DNA from: Xenorhabdus mauleonii
Lineage (GTDB): Bacteria; Pseudomonadota; Gammaproteobacteria; Enterobacterales; Enterobacteriaceae
DNA length: 64,000 nucleotides
NCBI RefSeq assembly: GCF_900113945.1
Contig: NZ_FORG01000011.1
Coordinates: 92,277 to 156,276 of the forward strand
Reading direction: 5' to 3'
Shown: positions 44,302-53,031 of the stretch, piece by piece
How the letters are laid out: each line of letters opens with the position of its first letter
Position numbering within the stretch: the stretch's first letter is position 1
Notes under the pieces: model-generated
What the model saw: the letters and a program-made list of their open reading frames with translations, nothing else
Told to the model about the DNA's origin: nothing
The model's database searches: none
Program-made: the position numbers and the translations under genes

Positions 44302-44892
44302 AATATGTTCCTTATAAAAAATAAAAATAGTGCCAAAATTAAATTTTGAATTATATAAAGACAGATAAATAACTTTTTTATGTTTTTTTTTAAATTTCTA
44401 ACTTAAACAAGTTAATTCATAAAATTTAATAGCTATCATTTCCGACACAGACATATTATATGTTTTGTTTCTTACTTAACATTAAAGTGCCTTGTATGAT
44501 CTATGTTACAAATCGGCACTAAAAATAATAATATGTCAAAATACATGACATCCACCATATCTGTAGCTCAGAATTAAATTCACGCAGAATTGCTAATCCA
44601 GCAATAACTCTACTCTAAAAATGGGTTGATTTTGGAATGAACATTGTTTAAACATCACTAAATTATGAACACTGTTAAATATTCATAAAAATATTAAACC
44701 CTCCAGAATTTACAATTTTTTAGCTATTTTTAACTATATCTAGTTAGCATAGATAATAATAGTAATCTTCTAATATTTAATTAGTAATCTTATTTAGGAA
44801 AGTAGAGAGAGAAGTTATATATATTCAGATATAAAATAACCCCCTTTTAATGGGGCTATTTTATATTTCAGCGTATGATGCGGACTGCTGCA
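44302..44892. other. AT-rich non-coding region
   Basis: About 590 bases, strongly AT-rich, without a gene I can support. A terminator lies at its right end. Confidence 0.4.
44834..44867. terminator. Terminator hairpin
   Basis: AAATAACCCC (44834-44843) pairs with GGGGCTATTT (44852-44861) with one mismatch; A- and T-rich flanks on both sides would allow termination in either direction. It lies just past the end of the minus-strand gene at 44893. Confidence 0.65.
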
Positions 44893-45291
44893 CTAAATGA
44901 AAAACATCTCATCCATCGGGGCGTTATCCCCCATCTTTTCCAGGCACATTGCCTGAATGCCCTTACTGGCACACCCTCCCCCCACTTCCCGTAAAAACTC
45001 ATACATCTGGGTTGGCATCGACAGGGAGGCAATTTTCGGGTTTTTCAAGGTGCGCTTCTTACCTAACTTCGGCCAAGGGATCGCCGCCATGGTATTCATG
45101 CCCACTTCACGCATATTTGAGACGAACACAGGCTTATTCCGGTATTCCAGCACCATGTCTTTTGCTGTCTCGCGTAAATCCGCATCACCCAAGAGGGATT
45201 CCATGTGTTGATGGACAACCTTTCTGTCGCGGGTAAAACATAAATGACTTTGGCGGCCGTTTTCATAGGTCAGGTAAGCGCGATAACTCAT
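44893..45291 (-). CDS. Small protein, possibly ribbon-helix-helix regulator
   Basis: A 132-residue protein starting MSYRAYLTYENGRQ; ATG 45291 follows AGGGA at good spacing, preferred over 45333. The C-terminus NPKIASLSMPTQMYEFLREV then GGGCASKGIQAMCLEKM is reminiscent of a ribbon-helix-helix DNA-binding end. It is divergent to the capsid-like/sheath operon, a usual place for its regulator. Family not recognised; the regulatory role is inferred. Confidence 0.4.
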   Translation of the reverse strand: MSYRAYLTYENGRQSHLCFTRDRKVVHQHMESLLGDADLRETAKDMVLEYRNKPVFVSNMREVGMNTMAAIPWPKLGKKRTLKNPKIASLSMPTQMYEFLREVGGGCASKGIQAMCLEKMGDNAPMDEMFFI

Positions 45292-45470
45292 AATGTCCCT
45301 GTTTTGCTCATGCGTAAATTGAATTAATGACATTAAATTCTAACTGATTTTTTTATAAAAAACACCCAACACCCGGCGTTATCATGATGATTGGAAATTG
45401 TAGTTAACCTATTCTAAACACGTCGAAAAGCTAACTCCCGTATCTTCGCACTCTGAACAGGGACATTACG

Positions 45471-47276
45471 GTGAGTACTAACATTAAAGAATTCAAAGAA
45501 CGTCAGAAAGACGTAAACGAGCGCGCTGCACAAGTCCTTTCCTTTGCAGCCCATGCCCAATTTCGGGATGGGGCGTTTATCGACGATCCACAGGAGCGCT
45601 ATGACAGTATTTTAGAAGCAGCTAAAACAGTGCCGATGTTTGACGGCATGAACGCGGAATATGTCGGACAGGTCGCCAGCGCCTGGGCGGACAGTCTGGC
45701 GGAATACAGCGACCGCAACGGCCATTACCCGTCATCTGAGATGCTGGCCAACTGCCACCAGGCCTGTGAACGTTTGATCTTAGAAGCCGCGGCAGAAAAA
45801 CATGAGGGTGTCGGTGCCGCGATGTTCGAAAGTGTCAAAGCGGATATGTCCACCAGTGAAGGCGTAATGCGCCAAGCACTTTTTGCCGCCCTGATTTTGC
45901 CGACAGCATTAGGCGCAACCACGGGTGATGCCTGTACATTCGTGCCCTGCGAACGCGACGAGTCATATATCTATGAAGTGTTCAACGTCGCCGGTTCTAA
46001 ATTTGGCTCCTATAACATCGGTGATGAGCTGAATATGCAATCTGCCGGTGTTTACTCACAAATGAGCCGCACCTATATCTTCCCGGGATCACAGCAACCG
46101 GACGGCAGCAAAAGATCATTCGAATTTGATATTGCCCAAACGCAAGAAGGCCAGACGATGCCTATTCGTGCCGGCCGTACCGTATTGATGATCAACCGCA
46201 AACGCTCTGACCGTGATAACAAATCAGGCAAGGTTTACTTTGATAATCAGGATCATTCTGGTGCCACTTACTCCGCCACCGGCACCATTGATTATTCCAA
46301 AGGGAAAATCACCGTCGATTTCAATGGCGGAAAACCGCCAGCAAAAGGCACAGAGTTAGCTGTTACAGTTGAAATCGATATTGAGAAAAAAGCCGAGTTA
46401 ATTTCATTGATTAACCACGGGATGCGTAAATGGGAAGTGGTGCCCTCTCAATATGTGTTGGCCGCAGAGCACACGATCCAATCACTGATGGATGCTAGAC
46501 GTGAATTTGGTCTGGATTTGGCTTCCTTGCAGTTCTCCTCCGTGCGCAGCTGGTTGTCCCATGAAATTGACATGATGCGCTTGCGTAAGATTGTCTTCCA
46601 TACCATTCACGGCAGTGAATTCGATATTGCCTTGCCAACAACCCAGCAATGGGATTCTTACGTTGCCCTGTTGAAATCCGCCATCACCAACGAATCCACC
46701 AAAATGACGAACCGGACGAAAAAAACGGGTATCCGTGGCGGGTTTGCGGGCGGTGCGGCGGCCAACTTCATTAAATCCATGCCGGAAACGTACTTTAAAC
46801 CGTCTGAAGGCTATGTCCAATCGCCGCGCATTCAATTTATCGGTACGTTATTTGGGGTATACCGTATTTTTGAAGTCCCGGAGGCGGTCTGTCATCAATT
46901 GTCCCAGGAAGGTTGTCAGTTCTCACCAAACGACATTTTCTTCTACGGCCGGGGCGACAATATCGGCGATGCCGGTTTAATTGCCGGGGATGCCGTGCCG
47001 GCCATTCCGTTCGTGCATCCGACCACTACCTCGCTTATCAACCGCACCACCTTGTGGGGCTCTGCCGTGAATGAAGTTCACCCCCGAAACGGTGAAAAGT
47101 ATTTCACCAAACTCACGCTGACCAACACCAAGATCGGGGCTATCGACATGCTCACCGGCAAGCTCATTGCGGAGGGTAAAACGTCCCGCATCGCCGCGGC
47201 ACAAGAAGAACAAACCGAGCCGGGTTCGTCAGAATCAGAGAGCGAAAAAAAACGAAACAAAAAAACCACTGATTAA
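45471..47276 (+). CDS. Major-capsid-like protein (T4 gp23/HK97-fold type)
   Basis: A 601-residue protein starting GTG 45471. LILPTALGATTGDACTFVPC then RDESYIYEVFNVAGSKFGSY, HGMRKWEVVPSQYVLAAEHT, FGLDLASLQFSSVRSWLSHE, and the C-terminal NDIFFYGRGDNIGDAGLIAG and AIPFVHPTTTSLINRTTLWG resemble major capsid proteins of large myoviruses as I know them; the last ~25 residues are charged. It is the first gene of the sheath operon. No portal, terminase or prohead protease is recognisable in the window. If the call is right it could be a remnant or a particle component; a non-capsid tail role cannot be excluded. Confidence 0.5.
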   Translation: MSTNIKEFKERQKDVNERAAQVLSFAAHAQFRDGAFIDDPQERYDSILEAAKTVPMFDGMNAEYVGQVASAWADSLAEYSDRNGHYPSSEMLANCHQACERLILEAAAEKHEGVGAAMFESVKADMSTSEGVMRQALFAALILPTALGATTGDACTFVPCERDESYIYEVFNVAGSKFGSYNIGDELNMQSAGVYSQMSRTYIFPGSQQPDGSKRSFEFDIAQTQEGQTMPIRAGRTVLMINRKRSDRDNKSGKVYFDNQDHSGATYSATGTIDYSKGKITVDFNGGKPPAKGTELAVTVEIDIEKKAELISLINHGMRKWEVVPSQYVLAAEHTIQSLMDARREFGLDLASLQFSSVRSWLSHEIDMMRLRKIVFHTIHGSEFDIALPTTQQWDSYVALLKSAITNESTKMTNRTKKTGIRGGFAGGAAANFIKSMPETYFKPSEGYVQSPRIQFIGTLFGVYRIFEVPEAVCHQLSQEGCQFSPNDIFFYGRGDNIGDAGLIAGDAVPAIPFVHPTTTSLINRTTLWGSAVNEVHPRNGEKYFTKLTLTNTKIGAIDMLTGKLIAEGKTSRIAAAQEEQTEPGSSESESEKKRNKKTTD

Positions 47277-47287
47277 ATTTCATTGAT

Positions 47288-47311
47288 GACGACGCCAGAT
47301 GAGGCGTCGTC
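47288..47311 (+). promoter_or_regulatory. Hairpin between the capsid-like and sheath genes
   Basis: GACGACGCC (47288-47296) pairs perfectly with GGCGTCGTC (47303-47311). There is no T-tract; it lies 14 bases before the sheath start. It may stabilise or process the mRNA and set expression ratios. Confidence 0.5.
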
Positions 47312-47325
47312 AGGGATCTTCACAC

Positions 47326-48906
47326 ATGAATAAAATTCCTTTCGCTATCAGTCAGGCCGCCGGCGTGGCGATTATGCCGCCCAATGCGGATGCCACGTTT
47401 ACCCACGCCACCGGGGGCGCCTCGGTGTTTGCCGGGGTGGTGGTGACAAAGCGCGGCAAACCCAACACCGTGCAGCTGGTGACCCCCGCGACATTGCAAA
47501 AAGTCTTGGGGGATCCCATTCACCCGCATTCCAGCGTCCATTTCGAATCCTACCGGCATGTCAACCAAGCCTTGCAAGGCGGCAATGGGTATGTGGTGCG
47601 CGTCGCGCCCAAGGGCATGCGGATCCCGATGTTAAGCTTGATGAAAGCCAACAATAACTTTGAACAGCCGGCACTCTTTGCCAGCTCCGATCCGGTCAGG
47701 CGGGAGCCGATGGGGGTGGGCGGTGCCTATTTTTCTATCTACGTGGATGACGGGGACGCCTCCGCCAACCGCACGTTATCCATGACAAAGCATCCCGACG
47801 CGGAAGGCATGTATACCCTGACCCTAAAACAAGTCGATGATTTAGGGAATAAAGTGACGTTGGACAGCATCCCGGTGTCATTACAGCCGGATGCGGTGGA
47901 TGACATGGGCAATCCGGCGTACCTGCCGATTGCACTGGAAAACAACACCCATCGCCTCCGTGCCATTATGGGCTTTGGCGAAGACGCCCTGCCGCCGTCG
48001 TATCCGGGCTTTGAAGATCAGCCGTTTATCGGGGGATCTGACGGGGATATCACTCAACCCATTGGCAGCGACGCGTATTTGGATGCCATCAAGGTACTCG
48101 GCGCTGCCATGGTGAATTACACCGCCATTCTCTCGTTGGGCTGCTATGACGCCACGGCCTTATCTGAATTGGCGAAATTGGCCAATGACGTGCGGGTTGA
48201 CATGTTCTGTGATCTCCCGCCGAACCTGATGCCGGCGCAGGCCATCAAGGAGGCCAGTGATCAGGGATTTGGCAGCTATGCCCATATTTGCCGTTACCAC
48301 TTCCCCTATAGCTGTCGTGATGATTTTTCCGGTGCCCAGGTGGTGTATGGTTTATCGGGGGATGCCTTTACCGCGAAGGCGAAAGGGGTCGCCATGGTGG
48401 CGGATGTCGGCGGTTATCACCTATCCCCGGCTGGCCAGTCACGCGGCATTCTCCTGCGTAAAAAAATCAAACCGTTACCTGCGGCCGCGGAGATAGACCG
48501 CAACCGCTACGCCAATCAGGGCATCAACACCGTGGGGTTTGCCTCTGATGGCTCCGTCATGATTGACGATGCCGTAACCACCTACGCCAAGAAAAACTAC
48601 CTCCGGTATCAGCATGTCAACAGCACGTTGAATGCGATTGCCCGTCTGGTTTATGAGGTGGGCAACGCCCTCAAAAATGAGCCGGATGGCGTGACCCGCC
48701 GTGGCCTAGAACGGGAAATTCCGCGACTGCTAGATCGTTTTGTGGCGTCAGAGGCGCTGGTTGCCCCCCGCAATCAGGAAGACGGCAGCGCGCCCTACGT
48801 GGTCACCGTCACACAAGATGCATTTGATATGTGGCACGTCAAATACGCCGTTTGCCCGACCGGGGTATCACGCCGGATCGTTGCTGAACCGGTGTTAATT
48901 CCATAA
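47326..48906 (+). CDS. Contractile tail sheath protein
   Basis: A 526-residue sheath. Seen: FAGVVVTKRGKPNTVQLVTP and a C-terminal VTVTQDAFDMWHVKYAVCPT then GVSRRIVAEPVLIP, the conserved sheath end (…D-x-W-x-V-x-Y-x-x-x-P-x-G…), with insertion domains between. Sheath subunits contract to drive the tube through the target envelope. Start ATG 47326 (MNKIPFAISQ). It is the clearest evidence for a contractile machine; it is not of the P2 type. Confidence 0.85.
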   Translation: MNKIPFAISQAAGVAIMPPNADATFTHATGGASVFAGVVVTKRGKPNTVQLVTPATLQKVLGDPIHPHSSVHFESYRHVNQALQGGNGYVVRVAPKGMRIPMLSLMKANNNFEQPALFASSDPVRREPMGVGGAYFSIYVDDGDASANRTLSMTKHPDAEGMYTLTLKQVDDLGNKVTLDSIPVSLQPDAVDDMGNPAYLPIALENNTHRLRAIMGFGEDALPPSYPGFEDQPFIGGSDGDITQPIGSDAYLDAIKVLGAAMVNYTAILSLGCYDATALSELAKLANDVRVDMFCDLPPNLMPAQAIKEASDQGFGSYAHICRYHFPYSCRDDFSGAQVVYGLSGDAFTAKAKGVAMVADVGGYHLSPAGQSRGILLRKKIKPLPAAAEIDRNRYANQGINTVGFASDGSVMIDDAVTTYAKKNYLRYQHVNSTLNAIARLVYEVGNALKNEPDGVTRRGLEREIPRLLDRFVASEALVAPRNQEDGSAPYVVTVTQDAFDMWHVKYAVCPTGVSRRIVAEPVLIP

Positions 48907-48922
48907 TCAGTAGGTAAAAAAA

Positions 48923-49648
48923 ATGAGTAAAGGTCTATTCACACGCGGCGCGCTGCAATCATCTCAGTTAAGCGCATACGCGACCCCCGTCGGCCAAATG
49001 GCGATGCTGGAATCCAACCAGGCCAAGGTTACCGGGGAAATGCCGTCACCGCCCTCTGACGAAAATCCTTCCCTGTCTGAAGCGATGCTGCTGGAAGCCG
49101 TCTACAAAAAAGCAGGGCAGGATGCCCGGGGCATTGCCGCCGCGGCGGTGATTGACTGGGCGCAAAACGGCGAAGGCACCTTCGATGCCTTTGATGAGTT
49201 CGCCCTGGGACTGGCGGATATCCCGCCGGACAGCGACGACGATTTCACCGACGCGCAAATCGACGATTACAACCTGTGGTTAGGGCTGATGGCCGATGCC
49301 GCGGTGGCCATGGGCGCCAGCCAACGTGATGTCACCGCCATGATCGACAACGCGGATGACGATGCGGCTGATGCGGTGTTGTCTGCCATTGACGTCTCGC
49401 CCGATGACGAGGACGACGCCATTGCGGAATTCGCGGTCACCGGTGATGACGACGGGGCAATGATGGAAGCCAGCATCAAAGTGGTACGCAATGGGGTGGT
49501 GAAGTTGATCCGCAAGCAACCGCGCCCGCGCCGCCTCAGTGCCGCCCAAAAAAGCGCCCTGAAAAAAGCGCGCATGAAAGCGCAAACCGCGTCGGCCAAG
49601 ACAGCCCGTAAGAAATCCAATCTTGTCCGTAAAAAGCACGGTTTGTAA
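48923..49648 (+). CDS. Acidic/basic structural protein, unknown
   Basis: A 241-residue protein with strongly split charge: an acidic centre (DIPPDSDDDFTDAQIDDYN, DNADDDAADAVL, SPDDEDDAIAEF) and a very basic C-terminus (RKQPRPRRLSAAQKSALKKA to KKSNLVRKKHGL). This resembles scaffold or head-assembly proteins more than tube proteins. It lies between sheath and tube-like genes. The basic tail could bind nucleic acid. No family named. Confidence 0.4.
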   Translation: MSKGLFTRGALQSSQLSAYATPVGQMAMLESNQAKVTGEMPSPPSDENPSLSEAMLLEAVYKKAGQDARGIAAAAVIDWAQNGEGTFDAFDEFALGLADIPPDSDDDFTDAQIDDYNLWLGLMADAAVAMGASQRDVTAMIDNADDDAADAVLSAIDVSPDDEDDAIAEFAVTGDDDGAMMEASIKVVRNGVVKLIRKQPRPRRLSAAQKSALKKARMKAQTASAKTARKKSNLVRKKHGL

Positions 49649-49655
49649 CAACAAC

Positions 49656-49679
49656 GCCGCCCGCGCCATCGTGGGCGGC
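49656..49679 (+). promoter_or_regulatory. GC-rich intercistronic hairpin
   Basis: GCCGCCC (49656-49662) pairs with GGGCGGC (49673-49679), just before the AAGGGG ribosome-binding site of 49694. No T-tract; mRNA stability or partial termination is possible. Confidence 0.45.
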
Positions 49680-49693
49680 ATAAGGGGAATGTC

Positions 49694-50269
49694 ATGATTT
49701 GTGGTGCAGTCATGCCGGATGGTATCAGCCCCTATCTCAAGGCGTATATCACCAACGCGGAGTCCATGGTGGTGGGGTATATCGGCGACGGTGCCATGGC
49801 GACGCTGCAATCGCTGTGGGAATCGCCCTTTGAGAATGATTCCATTGGGTCGATGGCGGGGATATCGACGATTGCCAATGGTGCACAGGTGATGACCGAC
49901 AGTACGTCGGTGACCCGGATTAACTCCCTCATGGTGTGGCAAGGGCAAAAACCGCCGCAAATCACCCTGCCCTTGCATTTTATGGCCAAGCAGGATGCCC
50001 GGGTCGAAGTGCAGTCCGCCATCATGACGTTGTTGCAGATGGCCTCACCGGAGCTGGGTGTTGTCATGCCCGGCGGCAGGCGCCCGGAGCCGGTCGTTAT
50101 CGATATCGGTCGCCGTCTGAAACTCACGGATGTGGTGATCCAGGAAGTGAGCTTCGAGCTGGATGCGCCGAAAACAGCGGACGGGTATTACACCCACAAT
50201 ACCGTGACGCTCTCGCTGTCCGGCATGCAGGTGCAAAACAGATCCGAAATCCCTTACATGTTTATTTAA
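49694..50269 (+). CDS. Tail tube/baseplate-associated protein
   Basis: A 191-residue beta-rich protein: NSLMVWQGQKPPQITLPLHF then MAKQDARVEVQSAIMTLLQM and a C-terminal beta segment (VVIQEVSFELDAPKTADGYY). The pattern resembles proteins at the tube-baseplate junction of T4-like tails (gp48/gp54-like), but the match is loose. AAGGGG precedes ATG 49694. Next to sheath and tube genes. Confidence 0.4.
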   Translation: MICGAVMPDGISPYLKAYITNAESMVVGYIGDGAMATLQSLWESPFENDSIGSMAGISTIANGAQVMTDSTSVTRINSLMVWQGQKPPQITLPLHFMAKQDARVEVQSAIMTLLQMASPELGVVMPGGRRPEPVVIDIGRRLKLTDVVIQEVSFELDAPKTADGYYTHNTVTLSLSGMQVQNRSEIPYMFI

Positions 50270-50281
50270 TGGAGTGAATCA

Positions 50282-50773
50282 ATGGCAGGTTTCAGTAACA
50301 GTAAAGCCAATAAGGCGTTTTTGAAAAAACGGTTTAACCAATCCAAGGCTGCGGGGGAACGTCTCATCGGTGCCGATTATTGGATGGTCATCAAGGGGTA
50401 TGAGCATCTTTCCATTTTGATCCGCACGACGCAGCTCGGGGAGTTTACCCGTGAAGACGTGGAAGATTACGCGCCGTCCGGCGTCAAAATCAACCAGCAC
50501 GGTGTCTTCAGAAACCAGGGCGAATTTCAGTTTCAGTGTGCGGAAACCATCGACGGCGTGGTGTTGGCCGCGGTCAAAGAATGGGTGTTGGAAAAAGCCT
50601 ATATCGACATCGATATTTACCTGGCCAGTGAGTCCAAGGATGGCGAATGGGGTAACCCTGTCCGATCCTATGAAATGGTGAAATTGTATTGTGACGCTGT
50701 TGACCTGGCGTCTGAAGATGTCACCGCCGTTGTGCGCCCGTCCATGCGCGCGGTGTACAACTGGCAGGAATAA
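50282..50773 (+). CDS. Probable tail tube protein
   Basis: A 163-residue protein, the same length as T4 gp19. VIKGYEHLSILIRTTQLGEF then TREDVEDYAPSGVKINQHGV and a final VRPSMRAVYNWQE suggest the tube fold (a beta barrel with N-terminal helix). It lies shortly after the sheath, as tube genes do. A second tube-like protein is encoded at 51345, so which forms the main tube is uncertain. Confidence 0.45.
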   Translation: MAGFSNSKANKAFLKKRFNQSKAAGERLIGADYWMVIKGYEHLSILIRTTQLGEFTREDVEDYAPSGVKINQHGVFRNQGEFQFQCAETIDGVVLAAVKEWVLEKAYIDIDIYLASESKDGEWGNPVRSYEMVKLYCDAVDLASEDVTAVVRPSMRAVYNWQE

Positions 50774-50779
50774 TCCCCC

Positions 50780-51334
50780 ATGACACCGAGGCAACTCTTA
50801 GCGTCAGTTAAAACGCAATTCCGGCCACTGCTGGTCGTGGAAGAGGACACCCTGCAAGGGATGCTGATTAAGGCACTGACCGAATACCAAGATCGCGCGG
50901 GACTCATTAAACGGATCCATATCGAAAAAATGGCAGGGGTAACCCTGCCCTACCCGGAGGATTACCTTGAATTAGTCCATGTCATTGATAAGCGCAGCGC
51001 CCTTGTGTTCGCAGAGCCTTATGAAGGCGCATTACAACTCGAGTTAATGGGCGATGAACGTTATCCGCTGACATTGGTGTATCTCGCCAATATGCGGGAT
51101 TGTGATTTAGCTCATTGGGTGATCCCCCCCAGTCTCTGTGGGGTACTGGAAAATTATCTCGCTTGCCTGATTGATATCCAAAACACGGAGCGTAAGCGCC
51201 GGGTGTCGGTATCCGGCAAGCTGGATGTCAGTCACCTGCCCGATGAAGCCACCCTGTATCAACGCAAGGTCGATCTGGAAGACAAAATGTCGGCTAACCG
51301 CGCCATTATCACCGGCGCCAGTTTAATGCCGTAA
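50780..51334 (+). CDS. Tail completion/neck-like protein
   Basis: A 184-residue protein: MTPRQLLASVKTQFRPLLVV, TLQGMLIKALTEYQDRAGLI. The helical start with ALTEYQ followed by beta strands resembles head-tail connector/neck proteins. It starts six bases after the preceding stop and belongs to the operon. Tail terminator or neck role is inferred. Confidence 0.4.
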   Translation: MTPRQLLASVKTQFRPLLVVEEDTLQGMLIKALTEYQDRAGLIKRIHIEKMAGVTLPYPEDYLELVHVIDKRSALVFAEPYEGALQLELMGDERYPLTLVYLANMRDCDLAHWVIPPSLCGVLENYLACLIDIQNTERKRRVSVSGKLDVSHLPDEATLYQRKVDLEDKMSANRAIITGASLMP

Positions 51335-51344
51335 GGAGAAAATC

Positions 51345-52064
51345 ATGGGGATCTTCAGTGGCATCGGCAAATCGCTGGGCTACAACAGCCTGTCCAGCTT
51401 TGGTAAGGCCGTCGGCAATCAATTTATCAGTAAGATCTTGGAGCGCTCAGCCTCCGTGCTTGCCGGCAGCACCGGCGGCGTGAGAGGCATCAATGATGAG
51501 TTTCGCCAGGCGAAATCCATCGCCCACGCTGCCCTGCGCATTCGCTATGCGCAAGGGTGGCAATGGGCGATTGAAGCCGACGGGCTGAATGGGTTGGATA
51601 TGTTCGCGAAAGACATCACGTACGATTCCGTCACGATAGAAACCGAGGCAAAACAGATTGGTGCCGTCGTGTTCAACAAACCCACCCACCGGGCAGCGGG
51701 GACAATCACGGTCACCGTCCGAGACGCGGAAGACGGGGTAATTGCCCGCTGGTTTGACGAGCGGGCTAATCGTGTCACCAACGGGGATGGCACCGTTAAT
51801 CTGCCGGCGGACTATGCCATGGGGATACGTCTCTATCGCGTGATGCAAAGCGGCGGTATCGAACTGGAGAGCGAATTTGACGTCTTTCCCCTGTCCCGCG
51901 GTGAGACAACCCGCGCCCGTGATCAGGTGACCGAATTCCTGTCCTATCCGCTGACCTTTATTAAAACGTCATCCACAGACAATGGCCTCGCTACCGTCAT
52001 GGGCGGTGCCTTGCGCACGTCGGTACCTGGGAAGCTCAGTGCCGGCGATGTGATTAAATTTTAA
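51345..52064 (+). CDS. Tube-like tail protein
   Basis: A 239-residue protein with TAAGGAG before ATG 51345. After a Gly/Ser-rich N-terminus (~55 residues) comes YAQGWQWAIEADGLNGLDMF, IGAVVFNKPTHRAAGTITVT, and SEFDVFPLSRGETTRARDQV, then LSYPLTFIKTSS. This looks like a gp19-family tube or tube-tip domain. Function between tube and chaperone genes is consistent. Confidence 0.45.
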   Translation: MGIFSGIGKSLGYNSLSSFGKAVGNQFISKILERSASVLAGSTGGVRGINDEFRQAKSIAHAALRIRYAQGWQWAIEADGLNGLDMFAKDITYDSVTIETEAKQIGAVVFNKPTHRAAGTITVTVRDAEDGVIARWFDERANRVTNGDGTVNLPADYAMGIRLYRVMQSGGIELESEFDVFPLSRGETTRARDQVTEFLSYPLTFIKTSSTDNGLATVMGGALRTSVPGKLSAGDVIKF

Positions 52065-52075
52065 CGAGCTTATGT

Positions 52076-52909
52076 ATGCAAATTCCTGATTTTCCCCTGC
52101 CCTCCCAGCCGGATGTCGACATCCGTTTTCGCATGCCCAACGTGTCCGATGCGATGTCTTACAGCGGCACAGATCCGGAGCAGGAAGAAGTGCTGACCAC
52201 CCGCTATCTGAATGACATTCAGGACGGCCAAAATCCGCAGGATGCCGCCCTTTGGACAGCCCAAGACCGCCGCACGGCGCTCTGGTGGATTTTTTGTAAT
52301 TCCAGAATCAACACCACGCTCACCGTGTCTTATGCCTGTTCACATTGTCAACAAGAACACTACTACGATTATGATGCCCGGGATCTGGATATGGCCGCCG
52401 GGGTCTTGACCGTAGAGCCCTTTGAAACCGTCACCCTTCCCGTCAACGGCGAGCCAACAGTCTGGGTACTGAAGCCCTTGGACGGCCGAGCCATGGAACA
52501 CCTCGAAACCACCCGCAATAACCTGCCCCCCGAGGATCACCCGGATTATCACAATGAACGGGTTAATCTCCGGATCATGGAATTCGCCCACCAAGCCCAT
52601 TTGGCCGAACAACCGGAAGACTTTCTGGGCGCCGCCCAGCACCGTTACGAACTGATCAAGCAGATGGCACTGGATACGGAGTTTTCACCGCTAATCGCCC
52701 GTATTGAACTCATGAACCGCCGCCTTGCCCATGGGCTGGCGATGAAGATTGAAAGAGGCACCGCCCACCTGTTATTACCTCAGCATACTTGTCCCCATTC
52801 CGGTAAGGAGGGTACGGCCAGCCACGCTACGCAGCTGTACACCCCCTTTCGGAATCACCACTTCTTTCCAGACTTTAGATCTCAGTGGATGGTTGGTATT
52901 AACAACTAA
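52076..52909 (+). CDS. Tail assembly chaperone-like protein
   Basis: A 277-residue protein with a zinc-type site YACSHCQQEH (C88, C91) and a second cluster HTCPHSGKEG near the end. It sits just before the tape measure gene, where tail assembly chaperones or hub-assembly proteins are found. Its frame overlaps the next open frame (52749-53018) by about 160 bases in the +1 frame, a layout known from phage chaperone genes expressed by ribosomal frameshifting. MQIPDFPLPSQPDVDIRFRM is the start. Confidence 0.5.
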   Translation: MQIPDFPLPSQPDVDIRFRMPNVSDAMSYSGTDPEQEEVLTTRYLNDIQDGQNPQDAALWTAQDRRTALWWIFCNSRINTTLTVSYACSHCQQEHYYDYDARDLDMAAGVLTVEPFETVTLPVNGEPTVWVLKPLDGRAMEHLETTRNNLPPEDHPDYHNERVNLRIMEFAHQAHLAEQPEDFLGAAQHRYELIKQMALDTEFSPLIARIELMNRRLAHGLAMKIERGTAHLLLPQHTCPHSGKEGTASHATQLYTPFRNHHFFPDFRSQWMVGINN

Positions 52910-53018
52910 CCTGGCACTTTACGGCAATCAACCCACCGGCGATATAGACCGGCTGCCGGAATGGCGGGCGTTCAAAATGAATGAATCGCTGGAAGAAAAG
53001 TTCAAGAAAAACACGTGA
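52749..53018 (+). CDS. Overlapping frame, possible frameshifted extension of the chaperone
   Basis: The part after about 52870 reads LDLSGWLVLTTNLALYGNQP, DIDRLPEWRAFKMNESLEEK, a plausible protein end, while the earlier part is shadow of the upstream gene. It lies in the +1 (or -2) frame and stops 13 bases before the tape measure start. A shift near TTT-AGA (52871-52880) would give a fused protein of about 310 residues. Alternatively an indel has split one gene. Confidence 0.45.
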   Translation: MKEAPPTCYYLSILVPIPVRRVRPATLRSCTPPFGITTSFQTLDLSGWLVLTTNLALYGNQPTGDIDRLPEWRAFKMNESLEEKFKKNT

Positions 53019-53031
53019 TGGTGATAACAAC

